A stretch of 64,000 nt of DNA from an uncultured Gammaproteobacteria bacterium (lineage in GTDB: Bacteria > Pseudomonadota > Gammaproteobacteria > Arenicellales > JAANXG01), in the NCBI GenBank assembly GCA_947259175.1, contig CAMYKW010000007.1, positions 1 through 64,000 of the forward strand, written 5' to 3'. The translations under genes and the position numbers were made by a program. The notes beneath the pieces were generated by a model that saw only the letters and a list, made by a program, of their open reading frames with translations, made no database searches and had not been told where the DNA came from. Shown piece after piece: positions 54,256 to 63,918 of this stretch (position 1 is the first letter of the stretch; the number at the start of each line of letters is the position of its first letter).

Positions 54256-55575
54256 CTATCTCTCTATATTGGTAGACTCAGGCCCATACATCAACCTGTT
54301 AAAGCTGCTGGGTTGGTCTTTCACAGTGGCGGTGGCCAGCAGTGTATCCACCACCTGCTCCTCCAACACCGTCGATTCTACCTGTTCCAGGCGCTTGCGG
54401 TCTCCATAGTACCACTGTACGAATGCCTGGGGATCCTCGTAACCACCAGCCATTTTCTCTATTCTCGCCCGCACCCGAGCCTTATCGGGCTTGAGATCGT
54501 TGGCATTCACCACCTCGTACACAATCAATCCCAAGGCAACGCGCCGCCTGGCCTCGGATTCGAATTGCCCCGGATCGGTCTCCTCGGCGACACTCGCACC
54601 CTGGTGCTCGCGCATGGATCTTTCGGCGTCAACCATCCGCTGTACCTCTTCGCGCACCAATTTGGCCGGCAATTCGATGTGGTTGGCGTCTATCAGCGCC
54701 TCCATGACGCGCTCACGCACCAATCGCGCCGCTTGTTCTTCACCCTCACGCGTCAAGTTAGCGTGCACCTCCTCAAGCATCTTCTCCACGTTACCGTCTT
54801 CAATGCCGAAAGATTTGGCGAATTCCCCGTCAAGCTCGGGTAACACCGGCTCGGCCACATCCAACACCTCGACCCGAAACTCCACCTGCTTTCCGGCCAC
54901 CTCTTTACCATGGTAGCCCTCCGGGAAGTTCACGGTAATCGTCTTGTTCGTCCCGGCTGTGACACCCTGCAAACCCTGGGAGAACTCCTCCAGCACGTGG
55001 CTCTCCCCCAGGATCACCGGATAATCCTTGGCTTCATTTCCGGGAAACGCCTCATCCTCCACAGTGCCGTGAAAGTTGATCCGCACTCGATCCCCCTGTC
55101 CCGAAGCCCTTTCAACCGCCCGCCACTCGACGCGTTGCTTGCGCATCGACGCAAGCGTCGTGTCGACGTCATCGTCGGTCACCTCGCATACCGGCCGTTC
55201 CACGGTGATACCCTGCAGGTCCAACTTTTTGATCTCCGGAAATACGTCAAAACTCGCGACATATTCCAGATCGCTGCCGCGATTCAGTGATTTTGGCTCA
55301 ATGTCGGGTCCTCCAGCCGGCTGTAGACCCTCTTGGACCAAAGCTTCCCGCAGGCTGTTTTCGATCATTTGCCCGGCGACCTCGCGCAGCACCTGGGCGC
55401 CGTATTTTGCCTCGATGATCTTAAGCGGCGCCTTGCCCGGCCGAAATCCGGGCAGCCGCACCGTTTGCGATAACCGTTTCAGCCGGTTGGTAATCTCTTG
55501 TTCCACCTCATCGGCCGGTATCGCCACAGTCATTTTGCGGCCCAGTTCACCGGTTGTTTCTACCGCTACTCGCAT
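54256..55575 (-). CDS. tig: trigger factor
   Basis: A 439-residue ribosome-bound chaperone. The true start is ATG at 55575 after GTCAGGAGCAAGC; the longer frame would run through tRNA genes. Ribosome-binding GFRPGKAP near residue 45, FKBP-type domain (GDRVRINFHGTVEDEAF), helical arms. Lies just after a five-tRNA cluster. Confidence 0.97.
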   Translation of the reverse strand: MRVAVETTGELGRKMTVAIPADEVEQEITNRLKRLSQTVRLPGFRPGKAPLKIIEAKYGAQVLREVAGQMIENSLREALVQEGLQPAGGPDIEPKSLNRGSDLEYVASFDVFPEIKKLDLQGITVERPVCEVTDDDVDTTLASMRKQRVEWRAVERASGQGDRVRINFHGTVEDEAFPGNEAKDYPVILGESHVLEEFSQGLQGVTAGTNKTITVNFPEGYHGKEVAGKQVEFRVEVLDVAEPVLPELDGEFAKSFGIEDGNVEKMLEEVHANLTREGEEQAARLVRERVMEALIDANHIELPAKLVREEVQRMVDAERSMREHQGASVAEETDPGQFESEARRRVALGLIVYEVVNANDLKPDKARVRARIEKMAGGYEDPQAFVQWYYGDRKRLEQVESTVLEEQVVDTLLATATVKDQPSSFNRLMYGPESTNIER

Positions 55576-55631
55576 GCTTGCTCCTGACAACAGTTCAAAG
55601 AGGGCGCAACGCCCTGTATTTCTTGTCAAAT

Positions 55632-55718
55632 TGGTGCGAAAGGGGAGACTCGAACTCCCACGGGTTGCCCCACTGGCACCTAAAACCAGCGCGTCTACCA
55701 GTTCCGCCACTTTCGCCC
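55632..55718 (-). tRNA. tRNA-Leu (anticodon TAG)
   Basis: 87 bases with the long variable arm of class II tRNAs. GGGCGAA acceptor, anticodon loop TTTTAGG (TAG), T-loop GTTCGAGTC, encoded CCA. Confidence 0.95.
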
Positions 55719-55766
55719 GTGATTCACCCCTGTCGGCAACAGCGCGGGGGAGGCGCGCGTATGTGT

Positions 55767-55842
<76 letters not shown>

Positions 55843-55923
55843 CCGGGATGGGGATGTTACTGAGGACTGGGAACCCGCGACCGCACCGGTTCCCGGATTT
55901 CTCGTCCAACTCTCCCAATTCAA

Positions 55924-56000
55924 TGGGGTGAGCGATGGGGCTCGAACCCACGACCGCAGGATCCACAATCCTGAGCTCTACCAACTGAGCTACGCTCACC
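55924..56000 (-). tRNA. tRNA-His (anticodon GTG)
   Basis: GTGAGCG acceptor with an extra 5' G and C73 as expected for histidine tRNA, anticodon loop TTGTGGA (GTG), encoded CCA. Confidence 0.95.
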
Positions 56001-56067
56001 ATAAACACTGACCAGGGCATCCCTAGGAGCACCGAACACTCGGAAAGGCCCCTAGATCCCAACGATT

Positions 56068-56496
56068 TGGCACGCCCGACAGGACTCGAACCTGTAACCT
56101 ACGGCTTAGCTTACCACTACAACTTTCGCTGCACGGAATGAGGCCGTTCCCACGCCCGCAACGCAATCCCTGCGGAGCATTGACACGGCTTTCAACTGCA
56201 ACCTCAAGCTTCCTTTGTGGTCTGGACTATATCTTCACCATCACAGGTGGGGCACGTATAGTCTCTACGGATCCCGCGAAGGCCGGGGCCTTCGAAGCGT
56301 TACCTCTCACCCGCTATGCGAGGTAAGTATTCACGCCGCTCGGTTTCCTCGGTATTACCATCGCCATAATGCGTTAAGGGTCCACCGATACAGTGCCCTC
56401 CACTATGGAGGTTCTTTTTCCCTCCACAGGCTCCTTTGCGCGACACAGTTCGCGCGCTCTAAAGGCCGTTGCTCTATCCGGTTGAGCTACGGGCGC
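56068..56496 (-). tRNA. tRNA-Arg (anticodon TCT) interrupted by a group I intron
   Basis: Exon 1 is 56496-56462 (35 bases, GCGCCCG acceptor, CTCAACCGGATAGAG D-arm, ending ACGGCCTT) and exon 2 is 56109-56068 (42 bases, CTAAGCCGT, T-arm ACAGG/CCTGT, encoded CCA). Joining them gives a normal 77-nt cloverleaf with anticodon stem ACGGC/GCCGT and loop CTTCTAA, anticodon TCT, very like enterobacterial argU tRNA. The intron lies between anticodon bases 34 and 35. No other tRNA-Arg(TCT) is in the window. Functional decoding of AGA would then depend on splicing. Confidence 0.93.
56110..56461 (-). ncRNA. group I self-splicing intron in tRNA-Arg(TCT)
   Basis: A 352-nt insertion with group I hallmarks: 5' exon ends in U, intron ends in G, and a P7 pairing of GACTATA with TATAGTC, the latter within GAAGATATAGTCC, the classical S-element block. 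GAAA-type tetraloops (GAGGAAACC, AGCGAAAGT) are also present. No open frame for a homing endonuclease. Resembles the compact IC3-type tRNA introns of Azoarcus, Agrobacterium and cyanobacteria; subgroup is my inference. P1 and the internal guide were not resolved by eye. Confidence 0.88.
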
Positions 56497-56554
56497 ACAA
56501 GTTATCGAGATCAAGCCCGCATCCAAACGAGCCTGACCTCGATCTCCTGTATAC

Positions 56555-56631
<77 letters not shown>

Positions 56632-56990
56632 GGCTGGAAATCTGTCCGATCAATCTGTCGCCCGCAGAGCATCCGGGACCGTGCTCTCCTCGGCCGAGGC
56701 TTCTCGTCAAATGACCGGCTGTTCTGCGTGCTGCTTTCGTCCATTGCTCGCGCGGTGCCGCTTCCGCGGCCGACGGACTGGCTCCTAGACACACGAAACC
56801 AGACACGAGAAAAGCGAACACCCGCCCCAAACACAATACACACCCGCGTTCCGGCCTCGGAAGGTGTAAAATGATCGGCTGGTCGAATTCAGGTATCTGG
56901 TTGTAAACTGACTATACGCGCTGCCCCACACACCGTCAACGCATGCGTTGATCCAAAGATCTCAAATAATACAAACAACTAGCTCAATCC
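56632..56990. other. divergent gap between tRNA-Pro and folD
   Basis: These 359 bases must hold the promoter of the tRNA-tig operon (minus) and of folD (plus). No gene or repeat is evident. Confidence 0.5.
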
Positions 56991-57854
56991 ATGACGGCTC
57001 AATTAATCGACGGAAAACAGATCTCGCAACAGCTTATCGAGCAAATCAGACAGCGGGTGGCCGCCCGATCGGACCGCGGCAAGCGGGCGCCGGGTCTTGC
57101 GGTGGTGCGCGTCGGCGAAGATCCGGCGTCGCGCATCTATGTGCGCAACAAGCTCAAGGCCTGCGAGCGCGCCGGCGTGCAATCTTTCTCCCACGAAGTC
57201 CCGGACTCGGTGGCTCAACCCGAACTATTGGCGCTCATTGACCGCTTGAACGGCGACCCGGCGGTCGACGGCATTCTGGTGCAGCTCCCGCTGCCGGACC
57301 ATATCGACAGCGATGCGGTCACCGACAGTATCGAGCCGTCCAAAGACGTGGATGGATTTCATCCTTATAACATCGGCCGCTTGATGCTGGGACTCCCGGG
57401 TCTGCGGCCGTGCACACCGCGGGGGGTAATGACGCTGCTGCAGCACGCGGGCATCGACATAGACGGCAAGGATGCCGTGATTCTGGGACGATCGAATATC
57501 GTCGGACGCCCCATGGCCCTGGAACTGCTGCACGCCGGCGCCACGATCACCGTGTGCCACAGCCGCACCCGGGAACTGCCGGAAAAAGTGGCGCGCGCAG
57601 ATTTACTCGTTGCGGCGCTGGGAAAACCACGATTTGTGCAGGGTTCATGGGTCAAACCCGGTGCGGTTGTCATCGACGTCGGCATCAACCGCCTGGACAA
57701 CGGCAGCCTTGTCGGCGATGTGGACTTCGAGGCCGTGCGCCGGGAGGCTGCCTGGATTACCCCGGTACCCGGCGGTGTCGGGCCGATGACGGTCGCCACA
57801 TTGCTCGAAAATACGCTTCAGGCGGCGGAAATCCGCGACCCGGACCGCTCTTGA
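56991..57854 (+). CDS. folD: bifunctional methylenetetrahydrofolate dehydrogenase/cyclohydrolase
   Basis: A 287-residue cytosolic enzyme interconverting methylene-, methenyl- and formyl-tetrahydrofolate. [13 protein letters not shown] (catalytic Lys), [19 protein letters not shown] and [11 protein letters not shown] match. Its TGA stop overlaps the htpG heat-shock promoter. Confidence 0.97.
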   Translation: MTAQLIDGKQISQQLIEQIRQRVAARSDRGKRAPGLAVVRVGEDPASRIYVRNKLKACERAGVQSFSHEVPDSVAQPELLALIDRLNGDPAVDGILVQLPLPDHIDSDAVTDSIEPSKDVDGFHPYNIGRLMLGLPGLRPCTPRGVMTLLQHAGIDIDGKDAVILGRSNIVGRPMALELLHAGATITVCHSRTRELPEKVARADLLVAALGKPRFVQGSWVKPGAVVIDVGINRLDNGSLVGDVDFEAVRREAAWITPVPGGVGPMTVATLLENTLQAAEIRDPDRS

Positions 57855-57877
57855 ATCTGGAATTTTTTTCACCATAT
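57850..57877 (+). promoter_or_regulatory. sigma-32 promoter of htpG
   Basis: CTTGAA (57850-57855), 14-base spacer, CACCATAT (57870-57877), seven of eight to the CCCCATNT consensus. It ends 65 bases before the htpG start. Confidence 0.75.
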
Positions 57878-57942
57878 TTAGGTTCGTGCGCGACACCACG
57901 GTGTCCAAACTTGCGTGAACTCGAACCATCAATTGACCGGCC

Positions 57943-59850
57943 ATGAGCAATACTGAGACATACAAATTTGAGACTGAAGTACAGCAATTGCTGCACTTGA
58001 TGATTCATTCGCTCTACAGCGACAAGGAGATCTTTCTTCGCGAACTGATCTCAAACGCGTCCGACGCCGCAGACCGGCTTCGATTCGAGGCCCTGACCGA
58101 CGACAACTTGGCGAGCGACGGATCGGAACTTGCGATACACATCAGCGTCGACAAAAAGAAAAAAACCATCACCGTGTCGGACAACGGAATCGGCATGACC
58201 CACGACGAGGTGGTCGAGAACATCGGTACGATCGCCCGCTCCGGCACCAAGGATTTCGTAGAGGCGTTAACCGGCGACCAGACACGGGACGCCAATCTCA
58301 TTGGCCAGTTCGGTGTCGGCTTTTATTCCGTATTCATGGTTGCCGAAACGGTAGCCTTAACTACCCGCAAGGCGGGCTCTCCGCCCGATTCCGCGGTGCG
58401 CTGGGAATCGGATGGCGGTGGTAAATACACACTGGACAACGTCAACAAGGAGACGCGTGGAACTGAGATTGTGCTGACGCTGCGACCCGACCAGAAAGAG
58501 TTTCTGGACCCATTCCGGCTGCGCAGCATCATCGGCAAGTATTCAGACCATATCTCCCTGCCGATTCGCATGCCCGCCTCAACCAGCGCCGACAAGACAC
58601 CGAAATCCAAGGAACCGGAATGGGAAACGGTGAACAAAGGCTCTGCGCTGTGGACTCGTAACAAGAAGGACGTCTCCAAGGACGAATATCAAACCTTCTA
58701 CACCACCGTGTCCTACGATCCTGAGCCGCCGCTGTCGATAATTCACAACCGCGTCGAGGGAAAGCTCGAATACACCATTTTGCTGTTTATTCCGGCCAGG
58801 GCGCCGTTTGACTTGTGGGATCGTGAGCGCCGCCACGGAGTGAAGTTGTACGTGCGTCGGATTTTCATCATGGATGATGCGGAGCAGCTGATGCCGGCCT
58901 ATCTGCGATTTGTGCGTGGGGTGGTGGATTCGGCGGATCTACCACTCAATGTGTCCCGAGAATTTCTGCAGAAAAACAAAGACATCGACAAAATTCGTGT
59001 CGGGTCGGTCAGAAAGGTTCTTGCCGAACTCAAGCGCATGTCGGCGAAAGATCCGGAAAAATACACAACGTTTTGGGAGCAGTTCGGCCGGGTGTTCAAG
59101 GAGGGCGTGATTGAAGATCACGATAACCGGGACGCGATCAACAAGCTGCTGCGGTTCGCCAGCACCAGAAGCGGCACCGAAGATCAAACCGTGACTCTGG
59201 ACGAGTATGTGAACCGCATGCCCGCCAACCAGAAGGCGATTTATTACCTCACCGCAGACAGCTATAACGCCGCAACCCAGTCACCGCACTTGGAGATCTT
59301 CCGCAAGAATGAAGTCGAGGTGCTGCTGCTTTCCGATCCCATTGATGAATGGGTAGTCAATCACTTGACTGAGTACAGCGACAAACCGCTGAAATCGGTA
59401 GCCAAAGGCGCGTTGGATCTGGATAACGTGGTCGATGAGGGTGAGAAAGATCGGCGGCAGAAGCAGTATGGAGCGATACTGGAAAAATTCAAACAGATAC
59501 TCAAAGATCAGGTCAAGGACGTGAGAGTTACGCACCGCCTGACCGATTCACCCGCGTGCCTGGTCGCCGACGAAAACGACATCGGCGCCAATCTGGAACG
59601 TATCTTGAAATCAGTTGGGCAAACCGCTCCGGAATTCAAGCCGATCCTGGAACTCAACCCGGATCACCCGATGATCAGCGACCTGGATCCGAACAGCGAA
59701 GATGTGGAGGATTGGGCGTACGTATTGTTTGATCAGGCGGCACTGAGCGAGGGCGCACAGATCAAAGAGCCCGCCGTCTACGTGCGCCGTGTCAACCAGC
59801 TGCTCAGCGGTCGTATCGCGTCGAAGCCGACCATTATCACCGACGTGTAA
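57943..59850 (+). CDS. htpG: chaperone HtpG (Hsp90)
   Basis: A 635-residue cytosolic Hsp90. N-terminal ATPase motifs ELISNASDAADRLR, DNGIGM and GQFGVGFYSVFM; middle domain VSREFLQKN; short C-terminal dimer domain. Full length for the bacterial family. Heat-inducible by the promoter just upstream. Confidence 0.98.
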   Translation: MSNTETYKFETEVQQLLHLMIHSLYSDKEIFLRELISNASDAADRLRFEALTDDNLASDGSELAIHISVDKKKKTITVSDNGIGMTHDEVVENIGTIARSGTKDFVEALTGDQTRDANLIGQFGVGFYSVFMVAETVALTTRKAGSPPDSAVRWESDGGGKYTLDNVNKETRGTEIVLTLRPDQKEFLDPFRLRSIIGKYSDHISLPIRMPASTSADKTPKSKEPEWETVNKGSALWTRNKKDVSKDEYQTFYTTVSYDPEPPLSIIHNRVEGKLEYTILLFIPARAPFDLWDRERRHGVKLYVRRIFIMDDAEQLMPAYLRFVRGVVDSADLPLNVSREFLQKNKDIDKIRVGSVRKVLAELKRMSAKDPEKYTTFWEQFGRVFKEGVIEDHDNRDAINKLLRFASTRSGTEDQTVTLDEYVNRMPANQKAIYYLTADSYNAATQSPHLEIFRKNEVEVLLLSDPIDEWVVNHLTEYSDKPLKSVAKGALDLDNVVDEGEKDRRQKQYGAILEKFKQILKDQVKDVRVTHRLTDSPACLVADENDIGANLERILKSVGQTAPEFKPILELNPDHPMISDLDPNSEDVEDWAYVLFDQAALSEGAQIKEPAVYVRRVNQLLSGRIASKPTIITDV

Positions 59851-59870
59851 CCGGCTTTCGCCTTCATTCA

Positions 59871-61001
59871 CTAACCGGTGGCGGTAAGCGTGCCGGACTT
59901 CTCCACGGCGCGCGCGTCGCCGACCCAATCGAGCGTGGTGCCGGGATCGTGAATCGCGTTACCCTCTTTATCGACGCAATGCCGACCTGATACCACGCTG
60001 TCTCTGACGCATGCCGCGGACCCGATGCGAGTGTAATCGAACAGGATACTGCGCGAAATATCCGCCCCTCCCTGCACATGGCACCCATGGCCGATCCATG
60101 TGGGACCGGTGATCTTCACACCCCCCTCGATGCGCGAACTGCTGCCGATGTATACCGGCCCTATGAGCTCCGCGTCGGCCCAATCCACGGATACGTTGAG
60201 GCCGGTCCACACGCCCGGTTGGACTTCCCGGCCCGGCATGCGAATATCGCGCAGCTTGCCAACCATAATCTGTTGGTTCGCCTCCCAATAGTCGCTCAAC
60301 CGGCCGATATCGATCCAATTGAACGGTTCGTGAATGGCGTAAAACGCCAAACCGGCATCCATAATCCCGGGGAAAAGGTGGCTGCCGATGTCGTAGCTCT
60401 TCCCCGACGGTATCAAATCGAGCACCTCCGGTTCGAAGATGTAGATTCCCGTGTTGACCAGGTTGGACGCCGCTTCGCTAACCGACGGCTTTTCCTGAAA
60501 CGAGGTGATGCGATCGTCGGCATCGCACACCACGACGCCATAGTTGGGCACCTGGGCTTGCGGCACTTTGTGAACGCAAATGCTCGCCACCGCCCCCTTC
60601 TGCCAATGGCGGCGCACCGCAGTGGTCACGTCCAGATCAATCAAGGCATCGCCGCACACAACCACAAAGGTGTCGTCAAAGAACCCGCTGAAGTCCTGAA
60701 TTCTCCTCAGGCCGCCCGCGGAACCCACCGGCTCGCCGATGATTTCGCCGTTCTCAATATGCCCCTCGAAGGAGTAACCGATATTGACGTCCCAACGCCG
60801 TCCATCGCCGAAATAGCGCTCGATCTGTTCAGGGAGATGACTGACGTTAACCATGATCTCCTTGATTCCGTGGCGAGCGAGGTCCTCGACCAAATATTCC
60901 ATGACCGGTTTCCCGAGGATGGGAATCATCGGTTTAGGCATCTCATAAGTCAGTGGCCTGACACGGGTCCCCTTGCCCGCGGCCAAGATCATCGCTTTCA
61001 T
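59871..61001 (-). CDS. sugar-nucleotidyltransferase with beta-helix tail
   Basis: A 376-residue cytosolic enzyme that activates a sugar 1-phosphate with an NTP. N-terminal LAAGKGTRVRPLTYEMPKPMIP is the pyrophosphorylase signature; residues about 260-365 are hexapeptide-like left-handed beta-helix repeats. Close to mannose-1-phosphate guanylyltransferase-like proteins, but sugar and base are not proven. Convergent with htpG. Confidence 0.92.
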   Translation of the reverse strand: MKAMILAAGKGTRVRPLTYEMPKPMIPILGKPVMEYLVEDLARHGIKEIMVNVSHLPEQIERYFGDGRRWDVNIGYSFEGHIENGEIIGEPVGSAGGLRRIQDFSGFFDDTFVVVCGDALIDLDVTTAVRRHWQKGAVASICVHKVPQAQVPNYGVVVCDADDRITSFQEKPSVSEAASNLVNTGIYIFEPEVLDLIPSGKSYDIGSHLFPGIMDAGLAFYAIHEPFNWIDIGRLSDYWEANQQIMVGKLRDIRMPGREVQPGVWTGLNVSVDWADAELIGPVYIGSSSRIEGGVKITGPTWIGHGCHVQGGADISRSILFDYTRIGSAACVRDSVVSGRHCVDKEGNAIHDPGTTLDWVGDARAVEKSGTLTATG

Positions 61002-61522
61002 TTTGCTCGTAATCCCCTTATGGTGCGCGCTTTTTCTCTATTGTACAGCAAGCCGCGAACGCCCCTAAAACCTTAGCCGACCAAAAACAGCAATTAACCG
61101 CAGCAACGGTGTTTCAGTAACTGCTCGAGGCCTGGATGCGGCCATTCCGCGCGAGCTGAACCGCCGGCAGTCTACACGGTGCCGGCGGCGATCAAAACCG
61201 CGAACGCGGGGTATTTTGACGCAGGCGGCGAGATTGCCTTAACCGAACGGCCTCGTCGCCGTAAAATATCATTTTTTGCTTGCAGGCCGTGCTAATAATC
61301 ACCACAATGAGCGCCACAAGAGGCGTGCGGACTCAACCCGTCAGATGAAGGCGATGACCGAGCAGCTTGGCAGCCATGAATACACACTCCGCTGTTTTGT
61401 CTGTTGCTCACCGACGTTCGTCAGCTCCTTTGCCCGGTGCAGGATTGAATTGTTGTAGTGTCACGTCGACGAATAAATAACGTTATCATAGTAAAGTCTG
61501 CATGAAATCTCGGAGGCATGGT
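61002..61522. other. 521-base gap upstream of the bactofilin
   Basis: Divergent between the nucleotidyltransferase and the bactofilin. The frame at 61276-61458 has no family-like features. Nothing further is supported. Confidence 0.5.
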
Positions 61523-62044
61523 ATGAGCATGTGGAAAAAAACCGGCGATGAAGAAATACAAACGGAGACCCCTGTTATGACCAGTGATACTCGTGTCGAT
61601 TCACCCACAACCAGCGGTCGAGCCGCATCCCGTCAGGCAGCGTCGATCGGCCCATCGATTCAGATCAAAGGCGATATCTCCGGTAACGAGGACCTGGTGG
61701 TGCACGGAAAGGTCGAGGGAACCCTCAGTTTGCCCAAGAATAACGTGGTCGTGGGCTCGGATGGCGTGGTGCAGGCGAACGTCAACGCCATGAGCATATC
61801 GGTTGAAGGCACGGTTGTCGGCGATTTGACCGGCAGCGAACGTATTGTAATCACCAGCTCGGGGCGAGTGCAGGGCAACATCACGGCGCCCCGGGTGGTT
61901 CTGGAGGACGGCGCTAAATTCAAAGGATCGGTCGATATGGAGATGGGCGAGGACAAGCCCGCCGCCAAGGCTCAGGTCTCGACACAAAGCGACAAGGATA
62001 CCGTGGCCGCGGTCAAACGCGTGGGTATGTCCACCAGCAAGTAA
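61523..62044 (+). CDS. bactofilin
   Basis: A 173-residue cytoskeletal protein of the bactofilin (DUF583) family, which polymerises without nucleotide. Disordered N-terminal about 45 residues, then the beta-helix core (IQIKGDISGNEDLVVHGKVEG to RVVLEDGAKFKGSVDME), then a charged tail. ATG at 61523 is chosen: CGGAGG lies six bases upstream; an earlier ATG at 61502 overlaps that site. Roles in shape or stalk, polysaccharide or localisation are typical. Confidence 0.93.
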   Translation: MSMWKKTGDEEIQTETPVMTSDTRVDSPTTSGRAASRQAASIGPSIQIKGDISGNEDLVVHGKVEGTLSLPKNNVVVGSDGVVQANVNAMSISVEGTVVGDLTGSERIVITSSGRVQGNITAPRVVLEDGAKFKGSVDMEMGEDKPAAKAQVSTQSDKDTVAAVKRVGMSTSK

Positions 62045-62137
62045 GGTGCCATCATCTCCGACGCCGCCTTAAGACTGAGCAATCCCGACGACCGCGGTCG
62101 TTACTACTCCGAACGGCTCGGGACCGGAATCGTCCCA

Positions 62138-62674
62138 TTGATTGAGGAGCGGCTCAGCCAGCACCCTGGCACCCGGGTTTTGGATTTAGGCCCGCCGACC
62201 GAACGCAAGTTCAGATTCTTCAGCCGGCTGAGAACCCGGCTGTACTACAACAACTTTCCGGACAGCCTCTGCGCACAGCTGCTCGGTCCCAAACCTCAGG
62301 CCAAGTTGTCGGCGTCGGATTTTCAGCGCATGCTCCCCGACAGCCGCGTGGAGTATGACCTGATACTGGCTTGGGACTACCTGGATTATCTCACTCCGGA
62401 AAATCTACGTGTGGTCACCGAACAGCTGACTCAGCGCAGCCGCGCCGGCACCTGGATGTATTTTCTCATGGCGCAGCACAGTAAAATTCCTGATCACCCG
62501 GCCACGATTGATCTGCTGTCCGGTGATTACATCCGTTACGCCTGCGGGCCCGCGACCCGGGAAGGCGCACGGTATCCCCCGAAGGTACTGGAGGGATTAC
62601 TCAAGGGTTTTCAGATCAATAAATTGGTACTGCTCAAAAACGGTATTCAGGAGCATCTGTTCGCACGTGAATAG
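62138..62674 (+). CDS. methyltransferase-like protein downstream of bactofilin
   Basis: At least 178 residues from TTG at 62138. The region GTRVLDLGPPTERKFRFFSRLRTRLYY and LILAWDYLDYL recall the SAM-binding fold of class I methyltransferases (motif I DLGPP, motif post-I), but catalytic residues are not clear. In-frame coding-like sequence extends upstream to the bactofilin TAA (62042) in the same frame, with no ATG, GTG or TTG between. The true start may be a rare ATC near 62051. Function unknown. Confidence 0.72.
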   Translation: MIEERLSQHPGTRVLDLGPPTERKFRFFSRLRTRLYYNNFPDSLCAQLLGPKPQAKLSASDFQRMLPDSRVEYDLILAWDYLDYLTPENLRVVTEQLTQRSRAGTWMYFLMAQHSKIPDHPATIDLLSGDYIRYACGPATREGARYPPKVLEGLLKGFQINKLVLLKNGIQEHLFARE

Positions 62675-62754
62675 AGGCGACGCGACGCGTTGCCTGACCT
62701 CCACAATTTCCATCGCTTCTCCACCCGAATGCGCGTAGCAGCTTGGCTTTGACC

Positions 62755-63789
62755 ATGCCACGTATGGTATCGAGATACCCGGCCGTTCGCGGGTTATACG
62801 TCGCGCTCGGCATTGCTTTGTTGCCGGCGTGCGGTGGGGGTGGCGGGACTCCGACGCTGCACATTGCCGGGCCCACTATGGGCACTCACTACAACGTGAA
62901 GATTGTCGACCGAACGGGGCGCCTGGATGCCAAGACTATAAAAGCCGGAATCGAGTCGATACTGAATCTCGTCGATGAGCAGATGTCGACGTACCGCGAC
63001 GATTCGGAACTCAGCCGGTTGAACGCCAACCCCAGCACCAACTGGATTGAAACCTCACTGGATCTGGTGGATGTCGTCGACGCCGCGAAGAGAATCAGCC
63101 GGTTGACCGACGGGGCGTTCGACGTGACTGTGGGTCCGTTGGTGAACCTATGGGGTTTCGGACCACATGTGCGGCGCGAATCACCCCCCTCTGCCGACGA
63201 AATCCGCGGTGCGCTGTCACGGGTGGGCTACGGTAAGGTCGCTGTTCGGCGATCGCCGCCCGGGATAAGAAAATCGAAGGCCGACATTGTTATCGATCTT
63301 TCGGCCATCGCCAAGGGATATGCCGTCGACAAAATCTCGGATCACCTCGCATCCCTGGGGCTTAGCGACTACCTGGTGGAAATCGGAGGCGACCTGAGGG
63401 CAAGCGGGCGCAATATCCATGGCGCGCCGTGGGCCATTGCCATTGAAAAACCGGCCCCTGGCGGGCGCGAGGTGCAACGCGTCGTGAGCATCACCGATCA
63501 GGCGGTGGCGACGTCCGGAGATTACCGGAACTATTTCGAAACCCGCGGGCAACGCTACTCGCATACGATAAATCCATTGACTGGATTCCCTGTGTCCCAC
63601 GGCCTCGCATCCGTGACCGTGTGGAGCACATCGGCAACGGAGGCCGACGCAATAGCCACCGCGCTCATGGCCCTGGGACCCGAAGCCGGATACACACTGG
63701 CCCGCCGGCAAAAGCTGGCGGCGTATTTCGTGGCGCGCACGGAAACCGGTTTTACCGCCAAGAGCACGATCGACCTTGGCCCGGACTGA
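62755..63789 (+). CDS. apbE: FAD:protein FMN transferase (ApbE) lipoprotein
   Basis: A 344-residue periplasmic lipoprotein that attaches FMN covalently to target flavoproteins. Lipobox L-L-P-A-C near residue 27, TMGTHYNVK, DLSAIAKGYAVDKI (metal/FMN site), IGGDLRASG and HTINPLTGFPVSHGL. ATG at 62755 is chosen; a TTG at 62743 is less likely. The usual targets (NqrB/C, RnfG or related surface flavoproteins) are not in the window. Confidence 0.95.
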   Translation: MPRMVSRYPAVRGLYVALGIALLPACGGGGGTPTLHIAGPTMGTHYNVKIVDRTGRLDAKTIKAGIESILNLVDEQMSTYRDDSELSRLNANPSTNWIETSLDLVDVVDAAKRISRLTDGAFDVTVGPLVNLWGFGPHVRRESPPSADEIRGALSRVGYGKVAVRRSPPGIRKSKADIVIDLSAIAKGYAVDKISDHLASLGLSDYLVEIGGDLRASGRNIHGAPWAIAIEKPAPGGREVQRVVSITDQAVATSGDYRNYFETRGQRYSHTINPLTGFPVSHGLASVTVWSTSATEADAIATALMALGPEAGYTLARRQKLAAYFVARTETGFTAKSTIDLGPD

Positions 63790-63918
63790 CGGGCCGATCG
63801 CACCCGGCGTCCTCGCAATCACGCTCGAGCCTTCCCGGCCGCGTGCATGTATGCACCCAGCCCGCTGTCGACTGCTTTACAAGGGCCACGACCGGGATCG
63901 CCGCAATCCGCGGCCCGC

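Noticed and set aside
56110-56461. tRNA pseudogene, prophage attachment site or IS insertion in tRNA-Arg
   Set aside because: Both tRNA halves are intact and rejoin to a perfect cloverleaf, there is no integrase or target duplication, and the insert has group I core pairings.
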